The notes: generated by a model not told the origin, from the sequence alone. A DNA stretch of 64,000 bases from Eudorina sp. 2006-703-Eu-15 (GCA_003117195.1 BDSI01000085.1:90001-154000), one strand, 5' to 3'. Positions 46,854 to 63,306 are shown, numbered from the stretch's first letter. Numbers and translations: made by a program.

Positions 46854-49800
46854 ATGGCGACGAAGACGACCCTGAAGCTCCCTCGGTTACGGACCAAGGA
46901 GGAGTTGCTGAAGGTTTGTATTATTGTGGATCGACTGGCGTGTGGGTTATTTGCGGAACTGGGGCGTAAGCAAGGCTCCGTGTGTCGATGCGCCCTCAAC
47001 AGACGTCCCCGGAGCTTTGCAAGCTTTTGGGAGAGGACAGCGATGATGGACGCAGCATGTCTCCCTTTACGGCGCCCCCTCCGGCGGTTGCAACCGCGAA
47101 GCCTCCGTCGCGCGGCCTCCCGGCCGTGCCGGCGAAACCAACTAAACAGCCAGGCATGGACACGCCGCGCGGGCTGGGCGAGGAGGAGCTCACGGAGGAG
47201 GAGCTGCTAAGGTTGGAGCTGGAGAAGATCAAGAACGAGCGACAAGTCCTTCTGGACTCCATCAAGCTCGTCAAAGCGCAAGCAGGTACGCGGAAGGCTG
47301 CCCCCGCTGCCCATTATCCCCCCTCCCATTGATGTCCCCTCGCACCAGGTGGGCGGTTTGATAGCCGCGGCAGATTATTCCCCGTGTCTCCACTTCCCCC
47401 GCTGAATATCTATGGTATTGTACAGCACCCCGATCGGACCTTTGCACTAGCGGCAGTGCAGCTTCAGCATGTCTGTCAATTTCCTGTGGCCCCCTCGCCC
47501 TCTTTACACCGTCCCCCCACCAGATGCGCCCTCTCACCATGTAGGTGCATTGCAGGCCGCAAATACCCAGCTCCCCTGTGTCCCGTTGCCCTCTCCACGG
47601 TTTGGTTTCTCTTTTCTCTTCAACGCCTCTCCACCCGCGCGTGCACCCGCACGTGCAGGCACCGCCGGCGGCGAGGCGCAGCAGAACGACATCAAGGCGC
47701 TCCGGCGGGAGCTGGAGCTGAAGAAGGCGAAGCTGAACGAGCTGCGCGAGGAGGTGCGGCGTAAGGAGGCCGGCCTCAACAAGAGCCGCGACACCAACAC
47801 CGACTGCACCCGGCTCACCCCCGGGGAGCTCAGCGAGGAGCAGGCCTACATCCAGCAGCTGCAGGACGAGATGAAGCACATTGATGAGGAGCTTGTGGAG
47901 GCGGAGGCTAAGAACCGGCTGTACTATCTGTTGGGCGAGCGGACTAGGTGGGCTGTTGGCGGGTTGAGTGGGTGGGTGGGTCGGTCGGGCGAGCGGGCAA
48001 GGTCGGTAGGGGGGTTCGCGATTATCTTTAAAAAAAATCAAAAACAGAAACGAAGCCGGGCGCACCCAATGTACTGAGAATACTTGCACGACGGGCACGT
48101 ACGTGGTTGGGTGGGTTGGTGGGTGCGGGTGCGCCCGACCCAATGGGCTGGGTGCGGAAAGGGTGTTGTGGCGGAAACCCACGATCACGTGTCACGTAGG
48201 CATTGCGGGGGATGCGCGGGGGCTCTTTGGGCGTGATCGCCCGTCCCATGTGGAGTCCCGGATGTATGTGCAGGGGGAGGAGCAGGGGGAGCAGGATCCG
48301 CGGTCCAGGTCCAAGATCCAATGCATCGTTGGGGTACAACATGGCATCACGGCCTTGGCATCAGCTCGCCTGCATTCCTGGCACTGATTTGGGTCGGGTG
48401 TCCTACTCTCATTTGGGTCCTCGATCGTACGGTGCCTGCCACGTCTTCACATCGGTCACCCGCCCCTACCCACTCTTTTCCTCTTTTTTCAATTAATCTT
48501 TTCTCTCCTTCCTCAATTACTCCTTCCCTCTCTCTCCTTCCTCAATTACCCTTTCCCTAAGGCGCGAGCACCTGGCCATGGACATGAAGGTCCGGGCGGC
48601 CCAGCAGCTGAAGAAGGACTCGGCGGACGACCTGTACACCCTCACGGCGCACTTCAATGAGACGCGCGCCGCCAAGGAGCAGGCGGAGCGGGAGCTGGCG
48701 CGCATGAAGCGCATGCTGGAGGAGACGCGCATGGACTGGCAGAAGAAGCTGCGCGAGCGGCGGCGCGAGGTGTGTGCGGTTCGGGGGTGGTGGGATGGGC
48801 TTGGGGTGTGTGTGTTTAGAATTGCAACCCGCCCGCCCGCCCGATCCCAGGTGGCAATATACTTACCATAGAACCTGCGAGGAAAAACTGGCGTGTGTGT
48901 CTATGTGTGATGGTGGTGTTATTGATGGGGTCTCTTGGGGGCTGGTAGGGAAGGGCCAACGGACGTGTGGTTGTGGAAGACCGGTGGGGTGGGGTGGCTC
49001 GCTCGTCCGGAAGGGTTGTTGCCGTGAAAGGCCTAGGAGTCAGCCCGCAGAGATTGGAGGTGAGAGCAACGCTGGGTGAGGGCTGGGAGCGACCAGCCTA
49101 TGGAGAATCGACGGCCGAAGGATTTCGGCGCGCCAGTAAGGGGGAGGGGAGCGAAGGATGAGGACGCAGTCGCGCAACCACCCTGCGGCGGCTGCTGATG
49201 TGCGTTCGTCCCCCGCCTGCGCGGCGACCCCGGAGCGCCCGCACCTAAGCACCGGTGCCGCACCGCCCCCACATCCTAAGCACCCAACAACTCCCACAAC
49301 CAGCACCCAACCGCCGCCACCGCCTCCTCCCCTCCCTGACGTCTCCTACCGACCGACGCAGGTTCGCGAGCTCAAGAAGCGGCAGCAGAAGCAGCTCGAG
49401 CGCGAACGCAAGATGCGCGAGAAGCAGCTGGAGCGCGAGCGGCAGGAGCGGGAGCTGCAGGCGAAGTTGAAGATGGAGCAGGACGCGTACGAGATGCGCG
49501 TGGCGGCGCTGGCGCCCAAGGTGGAGGCCATGGAGCACAGCTGGAACCGCATCCGCACCATCAGCGGCGCGGACACCCCGGAGGAGGTGCTGGCGTACTG
49601 GGACGGTGAGCAGGGGGGCAGGTTGCAACCCGGCAGGTTTTGGAGGTTGGACGCGGAAAGGGGGGCCCGTGAGGGCGCTGTTCTCTTGCGGCAGCCGGGG
49701 GAGCGGGCGTGGGGATGGGCGTCTGAGATGTCTGAGAAAGAGAGAGAGCAGGGCATAAGGTGGAGAAAAAGAGGGAAGAAGGGGAGGGCAGAGGCAGCGG

Positions 49801-52204
49801 CAAGGGGAGGCGGCGAGGCTGAGTGAGAGCTTAGGGTTGAGTTTGGGGCGGGGGAATCATGGGAGTTGGGAGCTGAGGTGGGGGCGCGGGCGCGTGGGGT
49901 GTATGCGCTGCAGCGCTGGAATCGTCGGCCTTTTCGCGGATATCGAAGACAGCGGGCCGATGCGGAGTTGGCTCGCGCGAGCGGGGCGTGGAGGGGGAGG
50001 AAGGCACTGCGCGGTGGTATGTGCTGACATGGGTGGGCGGGCGCTGCGCGGTGATCAACGCCCGAACCTGGATCCAAAGTGGATCCAAACCCGAGCTCGC
50101 ATCTCAAACCTAGAAATCTAGAACCTGCCGGAGCCTGCCAGCATACATGGGTGACACGCCGCATATGCATGGCAACCCTATGCCGTCCCCCAGGCCTCAA
50201 GGCGAAGGAGGAGCAGATGCGGCAGCTGGTGTCGCTTGCGGAGCAGCGCGAAGCCGCCGCCAAGGCCGAGATCGCGTCGCTGCTGGGCAACCGGTCCGGC
50301 ATGTACGAGAAGGACTCGGCGGGCAGCCCCGATGTGGGCGCAGGCAGCGCAGAGCGCGCCAGCCTCATCGGTGAGGTCGAGCGCAGCATGGAGGGCGCCA
50401 AGGCCAAGTTTAACAAGCTGCGCTCCGTGTGCATCGGCGCGGAGCAGGGCCTGCGGAGCCTGATGGAGCGGCTCATGATCGCGCTGGAGGAGATCCACCC
50501 GGACCAGCTGCGCGCCTCGCACCTCAAGGGCCCCGGCCACGACGGCAAGGGCGGCGGCTACCGCGCCGGCGGCCGCGCCGGCGGCGCCTCCGGCGGCGGC
50601 GGCGGAGCCGCCGCCGGCGGCAGCGGCGGCCGGCGGCAGTCCGCCGTGCACACTCCGGATCGGAAGACGCGCGGCGCGGGCGGCTCCCGGGCGGGGTCAC
50701 CGGCGGTGCCGGCGCACTCGACGGGGGAGCTCGGCGCGGTGAAGCCGTCGTCGCCGCTGCACGGCCTGGGCGACGCGACGGAGCCGATCCCGGAGGGCGC
50801 CGCCGACGAGCTGGGCGAGCCGGAGCTGACGTCGCCGCTGGGGGTGGAGGGCAACACCATCGACGACGAGCACTTCTTCCCGGAGTTGCCGGACCTGCTG
50901 TCGGCGGTCAACGACCGGCTGAACCGCGTGCTGGTGCTGGGCGCGGAGCTGGACGCGGTGGAAAAGAACACGGGTAGGGAGGGGCGGGGTGGGGCCGCGG
51001 CGGAAGAGGGACGCACCGAGTGCGCGCGTGGGCAAGGGGCCACGGCTGCGGGCCAGCGGTGGAGGTTATAGACTCTGGCCGGATTGTTTGGATTGAGTGG
51101 AGTGGAGTTGCCATTAATGCCCTGGTGGCAGGCAGGGAGGTGGCGCCGAAGAACCGGGTGAGGGAAGGGGCGGGCAGCGGCGAGCGAGGGGCTGAGGTTG
51201 GGTATAGGAAATTGGTGGACATATTTATACTGCGCTGCTGCCTGGCTGAGGTTGGGCGACGATCCCCGCGCGCTTTCCCTCTTTCCCTCACACGCTGCCT
51301 GCCTCCTCCCTATGTCCTCTCCGCTCCCGCAGACGAGGACGGCTTGCTGGTGCCCGCCACGATACCCGCCGTCCCCGCCGACGGCGACGCGCCGTCGTCG
51401 CCGTCGCGCGCGGGCGCGGAGGGGCTGAGCGAGAGCGAGCGCACGCTGGTCAAGGGCATGAACCGCCGGACCTGGACGGGCGCTCCGCTGCTGGAGGCCA
51501 TCGCGGCAAACCCGCTGGAGGCGGCGCCGCCCACCAACATCAAGCGCAAGAAGGGCAAGAAGAAGGAGCAGCAGCTGCAGCCCGACCTCAACCGCATCCT
51601 CGGCTACACGGGCAGCGACGTGGAGGAGGAGGAGGAGGTGAGGGTGGCGGGGATGCGGGGTGCAGGGAGGTGTGTGAAAGGAAATCGAGCCGCGAGAGCG
51701 CAGGGAGGTGCGTATGTGTATGTGTGTGTGTGTGTGTGTGGCGCGCTGTGCGGTGGCTGCGCGAGGTCAGGAAGTTCGTCGTGCTGTAAAAGTTGCCGGA
51801 CAGTACGATTACCATGTACGGCGTGGAATGGCGGGCGGCATGGTCGAAGGAATGACCGCGATAGAGTCAATAATGGGCTCCAGAAGACGAAGACCGAGCA
51901 GACCGAGCAGACCGAAGACAGAGAAAGGCGAACAGAACGGCTGCGTGGCCGAGCAGTAGGGGACCCTGTGTTGCTGCTTGTTACCTCCTGTTTAGGGTGC
52001 GCTGCCGCCTTGCTCGTCCGCACACTCATCCCGTGCCTGTCCGCGCCTTCCGTACCGTGCCTGTCCTTGCAGTCGGAGAGCGAGGAGGAGACGGAGGAGG
52101 AGGCCAACAAGGACGACAGCGTGGTGGATCGGGACTACATCAAGCTGCGCGCGCTCAAGATGAGCCAGCGGTTAGCGAACCAGCAGCGTGCCATCAAGGT
52201 CTGA
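46854..52204 (+). CDS. ODA10: Coiled-coil axonemal protein, ODA10/CCDC151 (outer dynein arm docking) type
   Basis: Eight exons: 46854-46913, 47003-47285, 47659-47947, 48562-48769, 49362-49605, 50194-50973, 51333-51637, 52073-52204. They sum to 766 aa plus TGA in one frame. The start is the first in-frame ATG ([20 protein letters not shown]). Residues about 65-350 are charged heptad-type coiled coil rich in Glu, Lys, Arg and Gln ([40 protein letters not shown]). A conserved-looking block follows ([21 protein letters not shown]), then [21 protein letters not shown] Gly/Ala/Arg insertion sits near residues 475-510, then [19 protein letters not shown], a basic patch (KRKKGKKKE) and an acidic stretch before [23 protein letters not shown]10/CCDC151 helps assemble outer dynein arms. 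The identification rests on this architecture and on adjacency to IFT172, recalled as the arrangement in Chlamydomonas. Other ODA-docking coiled coils (ODA1/CCDC114 type) are alternatives. Confidence 0.65.
51715..51740. repeat. (TG)n microsatellite
   Basis: A short TG run in the last intron of the ODA10-like gene. Confidence 0.9.
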
Positions 52205-54734
52205 GCCCGGCTGGCCTGTGGGCCTCGGTGATTGATGGTCATATGGGTCCGTGGTGCTGGGCGTTGGGGGTATTGAAGAGGTGGTAGGTAAGGCGTGCGC
52301 GGCGGCGCCGCCGCGTTGACATTTGTGACGGGGGAGATTGGATGTATGTATAGCGTTGCGGGGTGGACGCCGCCCCCACTCGGGCGGTCCAACAGGCCCA
52401 GGTAGGCGGTATGAAGGTGCGGGGGCTGCGACTATTTCGACTGTGTCATTTATGCTGGCGCGGCGCCTTGGAATCGATCCGAGCGAGGGTTTGTTCCGAA
52501 GTCAATGGTGTATAGATGCACGTGTGTTGCGGCGCACTGCGGCTGCGGCACCGACAGGCGGGCATGCCTGTCGTGGCCTGACGTGGCCTGTCGTGCTCTG
52601 ACGTGGCCTGACGTGGCCTGGCGGACGCACAACGCGGGGTGGTACGCCTCAGGACCTCAGCTGAGGCGTGTTTCGTCTGCGGTCTTTTGCTCTATGGCCA
52701 GGGCAAGCTGGTCAGGGTAATCTCCGCCTCGGTTGCCCCCGTCGCGTTCGGAACGACATGTAGCGCATCCAAACCCACACCCGCACCCGCACCCGCACGG
52801 GGGTTAGGGTGTGGTGGCGGTGATACACCAGGACGCGGTTTCGAGCTCTGCATGCATGTGCCCTTACGGACTTGAGATGCGTGCGTGTGGGAAGGGCCAA
52901 GCAAGCCGATCCGGAGGTTTATTCCCACCATTGCGGATCGCTGACGGGGGATGGGTGTGACATGGCAGCCTCGCTGCAGGGAAGCAGTGCCCCTGCTGCC
53001 GTCTGCCTGCAGGAGGCGGGGAGGGGGCTGTGAATCAGCCTATTATTGGTCTGCCTGCGGGGCGGGGGGACTGCTGGGTTTTGCGGCCGAATGTCGGGCA
53101 TGCACGTCACGCGGCGGAAGCGGGGGCGTTCTCATGCATTCAGGGAGCAGGGGGATACGTAGGGCTACCGAGAGGGTGGGGTGGAGCGTGGAGGAAGAGC
53201 TGGTCTTGCCGGCGGTCCGGCCAGCCGCGCGGGGCGCAGACAGCGGTCGTCGCGATGGGCAGCTGATCGATGCTGTCGGCTGTATGTGACCCCGGAGCTA
53301 GCGCGCGTTTCCCACACGTGGTTTAGGAGGACTGAGCCGCCGCGTGCGTGACGTGACGTGTGTGAATATGTGGGACCTTGGAATGGTTGGACGCACGAAG
53401 GCGTCAGATGTCATCCGATCCGCCGTGGAAAAGGGGGGGAACGAAACAGGGGCGTTGCATCAAGGGAGGGAGGGAGGGTCCTGTTGCATGAAGCAGGACA
53501 ACAGACGGCGGAGGTGTTTCCGTACGGTTACTTGGATGGTGCAGGGCTCATGCCTGGTGTATGTGGGTGTGGGGTATGTACGGTATAAGGCCCCCGCCTG
53601 GTGAAGGTAGAGCGTCGGCCTGGTGCGTGAAATTATTAGGGCTACGTTAAATGCTAGCCGGCATGCCGGACACGCGGAGAGCATGTGTGTGTATGTGTAT
53701 GGGTGCTCGTGTGCCAGGGATGCGACCCCGCCATTGATGACGATGTATTGTACGACATCGCTCGAGACGGTTGATATCCGTTATTCGCAGCTGTTGGCTG
53801 TGATGTCTGCGGGGCGCCCGCCCCGGGCGAAGTCCAGGCAGATGCTGCTGTGGGGGATCCGTGGAGGTCGGTGTGACCATGTTTTCTGTGTGTGTCGGCG
53901 GCGGGCTCTTCGATTAAACCATCGCTGCAACGGCAATGGGTGATCGACGCAGCAGCGAAAGTGAAAATATGTGTAGCTGTTGTTCACCCGCCGACGATAT
54001 CAACTTACACGGCTCTCGCATTAGTTCACGACAAATATCGCGCGCAGAGAATCGCATCCTGTGCAAACAAAATGCGTTCGTATGAGACATATATATGTGG
54101 CTTCGGCTTTGGCGGCTTTAGACAGCAGGACGTACGGCCCTGTCGTAGAAGTGGCACTGAGGTAGTAGGTACAGGGGGCTCCAGGCAGGGCCCTGCTTCC
54201 TAGGAATAGCGGGGCCCCGGGGAGGACCTCCCCAGACCTGCAACAGCGAGCACAGCCCATCCCAACGCCACATATATACAGGAACTGCAAAAGACAGCAG
54301 CCCCGCGCGCCCAAAGCACACGACAGCAACCCCCGGCCGTGCGTGATGAGCGAGCCTCACAATACAGGCACGCAGCAGGGCGATTGTTAATGGCGCCTAT
54401 CTATCTAGATGCGTGCATGCGTGACGAGTGAAATCCGTCTCACGTGCAGCAATAGGTTCTGTCACCAAGCTCGGGAACCGACGACATGTCGCGGGTCCCT
54501 TCCACCACGCAGAACACAAAACATGCTAACGAATCCGGCCGCTACCTGGTTACAACAGGTTACAACCTACCTTTTACGCAGTATTTGATGCCAAGCCATC
54601 CTCAGGAAGTCAGGATGCGCTGTATAAGATCGCGAGCACCGTAGCCTCGCTCCAAGTAAAGAGTCTAGACGGTCTAGATAACTGTCACCGTTACAAGGTG
54701 GACCCTTAGTCCCGTCCGAGCGTCCAAGGGGCTG

Positions 54735-54824
54735 TAGTGTATAACGATCCTGGATAAGTATCATGAGATGTCACTGGAAGGCATCTGCCAGCTGGTCCTT
54801 TTCTGATAAGGCATGATAGAACAG
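54735..54824 (+). repeat. Direct repeat, copy A (about 90 bp)
   Basis: Nearly identical to 54996-55084: TAGTGTATAACGATCC, ATAAGTATCATGAGATGTCA, CTGGAAGGCATCTGCCAGCT, GGTCCTTTTCTGATAAGGCA. Between the copies are tRNA-B-box-like words (GTTCAAATTCCC, GCTCGAATCC), which hints at a retroposon-type unit. Confidence 0.9.
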
Positions 54825-54995
54825 TTTGGTATCGAGACCTGGTCGCGCGCGTTCAAATTCCCATTGTCACCTGGGCAGGGGGCGGTTACTGCTAGTACTT
54901 GGGAGGTGGCGGCCCCAAGACTAGGCCGTGAGGGCTCGAATCCTACCGGTGCCTGACCGGGCGCGAGGACGCTCCCTGCTGAGGGGGGATAATTA

Positions 54996-55084
54996 TAGTG
55001 TATAACGATCCCGATAAGTATCATGAGATGTCACTGGAAGGCATCTGCCAGCTGGTCCTTTTCTGATAAGGCATGATACAACAG
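54996..55084 (+). repeat. Direct repeat, copy B (about 90 bp)
   Basis: Second copy of the 54735-54824 sequence, differing by a two-base deletion in the GATCC(TG)GATAAG segment and a base change near the end. Confidence 0.9.
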
Positions 55085-57024
55085 GGGCCCACATATATAG
55101 CTCGTAGGTGCCGCATCACATACCAGGGACTGCGCACCCATCGATAGATCCTCCATCACCGGGTTCGTTCTTCGGGTTTATTTCTTTTGTCCATTTAATC
55201 CCCCATCACCGCAGCAGGGGGATTGTGCCGGCTAACACATACCATACTGGCCCACACCTAGCGCGCCAGTATAGCCTCTCCTGGAAGCCGCACGCACCAG
55301 ACCCGCCGAACCACGTGGCGGAATTTGAACCACGGATCTCTGTACAGCATGCCAGTGTCATTCCCATCAGTCTAGATGTTATTAAAAGTGGCTAGATAGA
55401 TAGAGGGGCCCTATCGGCTGCGCGTCTCCGCGGAACAGCATGCGGTCTCGCCTGTTGTTCCGTCCGGTAGTAGTTGTTCACTTGCCTCATGCAGCTTTCG
55501 ATGAGTAAGCCGTGCTAGGTAGGGCTCAACACGGGCCGGCCAGCAGGCGTAAGTAACAAATATAACAATAAAAAAGAAAAGAAAAGAATATGAAATAGTC
55601 ATTTTCATGATAATGATGATAATAATAAAAAATATAAAAATAATGATAATGATACAATTAATGTAACTATATCCATAATACTAATAATCATGGTGGTCGT
55701 GGACCAGGGCGTTGCAGCATGTCCTGCTGGCGGCTTACACACGCTTGCTTATTTGCTTGAACCGACCTCAACGAGGAGGTTAATGAGGTCTTTTCATTCG
55801 GTTGATTCCGCCGAAACCCAGTCTGAAGGCGTCATGGTTTGTGTACCTCAGGTGCCAGCAAGCAAAGTCGTCACGCAAAGTCACGCACTCCAGGGAGAGG
55901 TCACGTTCTCATGTGACCATGATTCCGCCCGGGGTGCGCAGAAAGTAAATCTGCAGAGGGTTAACGTCAGCTGTGCTCTACCTCTACGTACGCCTGCGCT
56001 GCTGACTTTATCACTTTCTTCTGACCACCGAACGCAGCGTGCCAGCAGTAGATGTATGTGTGGGGGCGGAGGGGTTTTTCCATATTCGTCGTTACTCGTA
56101 GGCAGGACTTGAGACAAGTAGGGGGTCGGCTTCCTTGAAGCCGGAAAAAGGGCGGGCCGTACAGGCCGCTTGCTTTACAACGGAAACTCTATTACCGCGC
56201 AAGAGTGTGAGAGAGTGAAAGGGTGCCATTGCGGGTGTCGTTGATGTTGAAGGTGGATCGGCGTGCATAGAATGAGCAAGCTTAAGCAGGTAGGTAGCCC
56301 CGAAACCAACCTGCAGTACGCGCCGCCGGCAACGGTAGTACCGCATCTGCATTATCGTAACGCTAGACGCCTCTGCACTACCACATCCGTCTGTCAAGCA
56401 GATGGTCAAAAAACAACTTGAAGCATTCTTGTTTTGCCGTGAAACTGTAGTTGTTTGATCCGTCGGCAAGCATGCAGCCCTTCAGTTGCACGCCCGCAGC
56501 AGACGTGAACCTCTAAAGTTTGCCATCAATAGTTACATAGCAAATGTAAGGCAAAAGCAGGGTGTGAAAAAGCCGCGGTGAGACCCGGTCTTCGGCCATC
56601 GGAACTGGAGAACTCGTTGGTACTCGGTATGCTATCCCTTTGCTTTGATTCAATACATATTGTTGAATTGTATTCTTCTGGCAAGACAGAAAGGCAAATC
56701 TTGATGTTGGTGGCATCTTGAACAGAATGGAAGTTCAACTTAGCACGCGCCACCTGCTCCTAATCTTAATATTCATTACGCGGCACCTGTTGCAACAAAC
56801 ATGAGCGCGTGAGGCGTTGGGTGGATGTTGACTCGGGTCCATGGAGACCGCGGAGCTTTACTTTGACCGTTTGTGCGCAAAGAATTTTTTCAGCCAAACC
56901 AAAGTTACCTTGCAATAGAGGACAATTAATATGAAAAACATAGCGAATTAGTTTAGCGGATAATGAACGTTTTGCCGTTACCCACAAACGGACATGTCAC
57001 ACGGACACACGGACAGGGGCAATC

Positions 57025-57072
57025 CTAGGGGGCGGGGCCCCCCGAACGCGCTTCGCGCTGGGACCCCGCCCA
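57025..57072. repeat. GC-rich hairpin in an AT-rich setting
   Basis: GGGCGGGGCCC and GGGACCCCGCCC are near-perfect inverted arms around a loop that itself contains GCGCTTCGCGC. The neighbours on both sides are AT-rich. The pattern recalls the palindromic repeats of volvocine organelle genomes, but no organelle gene is visible nearby. Confidence 0.75.
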
Positions 57073-59160
57073 AAAAATCGGGAACTGCAACCATTGTATT
57101 TATCATAATAAACCATTTTACAATCAATGTTTCATCCGATGTTTGAGATTTCAGCCTACAAACGCAGCCGGTAAGCTGGCTGGATCACATATCCCCCGGC
57201 GAGTACCGAAATGCTTTCATAAAATTCTTTTCGGCTGTTATGTGCGAAATCGACCAACGTTTGTTAAGTATGCACGACTGAAATATAAGGCGAGACGTAT
57301 CATCATGACGTTTTATGTAAGTAAATGCCCAGATATTGCCGCGTCGTCGATGCGCATCGATGTACGTCAGTTTGTTCCAATACGTATATCCGTATTAGGT
57401 TTTCCCTGGTTCCCAGAAAACAACGATCGCCAATCCTAGATTCCATACTTTCAAGCATTGATCGGTAGGTGGTGTTGGCATAGAGGGCTACGCCCTTCAC
57501 ACACGCCTGGCTCCGGCCGGTGTACGTACTCTTATTATCATTTTGATTACTATTATTATTCAAGCACTGAATCTAGGATAATGTTATATAATTCTTCATC
57601 AGTATTTCCCACGCGTAAATTATTGGGGACCTTGCAGCACACCCCTCGTAAGTTTTCCCATACTTCAATACTCCCCTCGTAAATTTTCCCATAACCCAAT
57701 ATTAGTCCTCCCAAGCTAGCACTTTCCACCCACCTAGGAATAACATATTTACGAATTTTACTTCAAGAAATTTGACGTAGAAATGCTGCTAGCTGTAATG
57801 TGGCCTGCTGCGGACAGTTTGGAATAAGAGGAAAGGCAAACTGTTAGGTAAAGGTGTAGTGAAATTCAATGTATACAATTACAATAAATACAATATTTGT
57901 TGTCGATTGTTTGGCGAAGCTAAGTCCCGCGTGGTACGTCAGTATACGTCTCGATTTGGTCCTACCGTAACATTTCGGAAAATCAGGGAAAGGGCATTAC
58001 GTTGACGATAGGTTTGCACACATCGTATTCTAGTTCATCCAATGAGTATATTACAGTAGTAAATAAAAGCTATGTTGCTTGCAGCAGCCGGCGGCTCGGT
58101 TTTGAGCGGCGTGCGTCATCATCACAAAGGCGGGCATATGTCGTACGTAGACGCTTGAGAAACCGCAAGCAGGAACTATCATATATGACGTTCTCATTCT
58201 ATCGCAACTCACTTGCTTGCTTGATAGTTTGCCCAGGCGGCCTTCATCCGGAGGCCAGTGACACAGCATGCAATTCTCGCTCTGATTGCCGTCAACAAAC
58301 TATTGCTACTCCTTCATTCTTTCTTTGTGGCCGCCGGCTGGTAGGTGACGTCGGTCTATCTTGTGCGTGTTATCATTGCTAGGCTGATAGAGCTGAAAGA
58401 TAAATGCAGCTGTAGAAACGGATCTGAGGATGTAGAGGATGATGACGTGATGAAGACCATTTATTTATTATCTCCGTTGTCTTGACGACTCCATGGCTAC
58501 GTAGCGTACATAGTTTGGTGTGATTATTGTTCGGTCGATCGCTCGGGAGCGTTGGGGCGCGAGAAGCACGCAAGAGTTCGTCGAATGTGTGAACGAGCGA
58601 ATGCAGCAGCAGGTCAGCTGTCGACGCCTACGGAATGACCTACCGGCGCATCGGCAGCCAGCCAGCACTGCATGTTGTTTGCGGTGATAGTTTTGGGATG
58701 TCGTGGAAGTAAGCAAGGTGGCGGCAGCAGTGTGCGTTGCTGCTGTCACGTAACAACACTACTACTACTGATGACGCACATCGACCAGCCCGTTGATTGC
58801 GGCTAAATGATTCGTTGCTGCTTATTATTAGGACGTTCGCAGGAAGTCATTCAACTCGATCGATCGTATCGCAATGTTATTCTTAAGCCATACATTGATG
58901 ATCCCTTCATTCTATCTAACTCATTCAAGCCAGACATCGATCGATCTCTTCTCAACCGTTCGTGTCTATCTCATCCCCAAAAATTATCTTTGTTTATTAC
59001 GAGCGAATGAACGAAGGTCCATCGATTCGTTCATTCCCTGCTCGCTCTCGCTCGATCGCTCACTCGCTGTTGCCTGCCGCCTGCCCCCCGCAGCTTGCTC
59101 GCACTCGCCTGTTCTTTCACCGTGGCCGCGGTTTACTTGTTTCATTCGTCACGCAGCACA

Positions 59161-63306
<4,146 letters not shown>

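Larger units (their letters stand above)
52205..59160. other. Gene-poor intergenic stretch, about 7 kb
   Basis: No convincing gene. It begins with the ODA10-like 3' UTR. It contains a direct duplication at 54735-54824 / 54996-55084, a GC-rich hairpin at 57025-57072, and a small inverted repeat at 57433-57580. From about 55,500 composition becomes clearly more AT-rich with poly-ATA stretches (55555-55690). A minus-strand open stretch near 56753-56526 ending next to a TGTAA motif could be a terminal exon of an unknown gene but has no recognisable domain. Confidence 0.5.

Noticed and set aside
55690..56112. 140-codon open frame in the AT-rich island
   Set aside because: It shows no domain, signal peptide or convincing splice context, and was not called.
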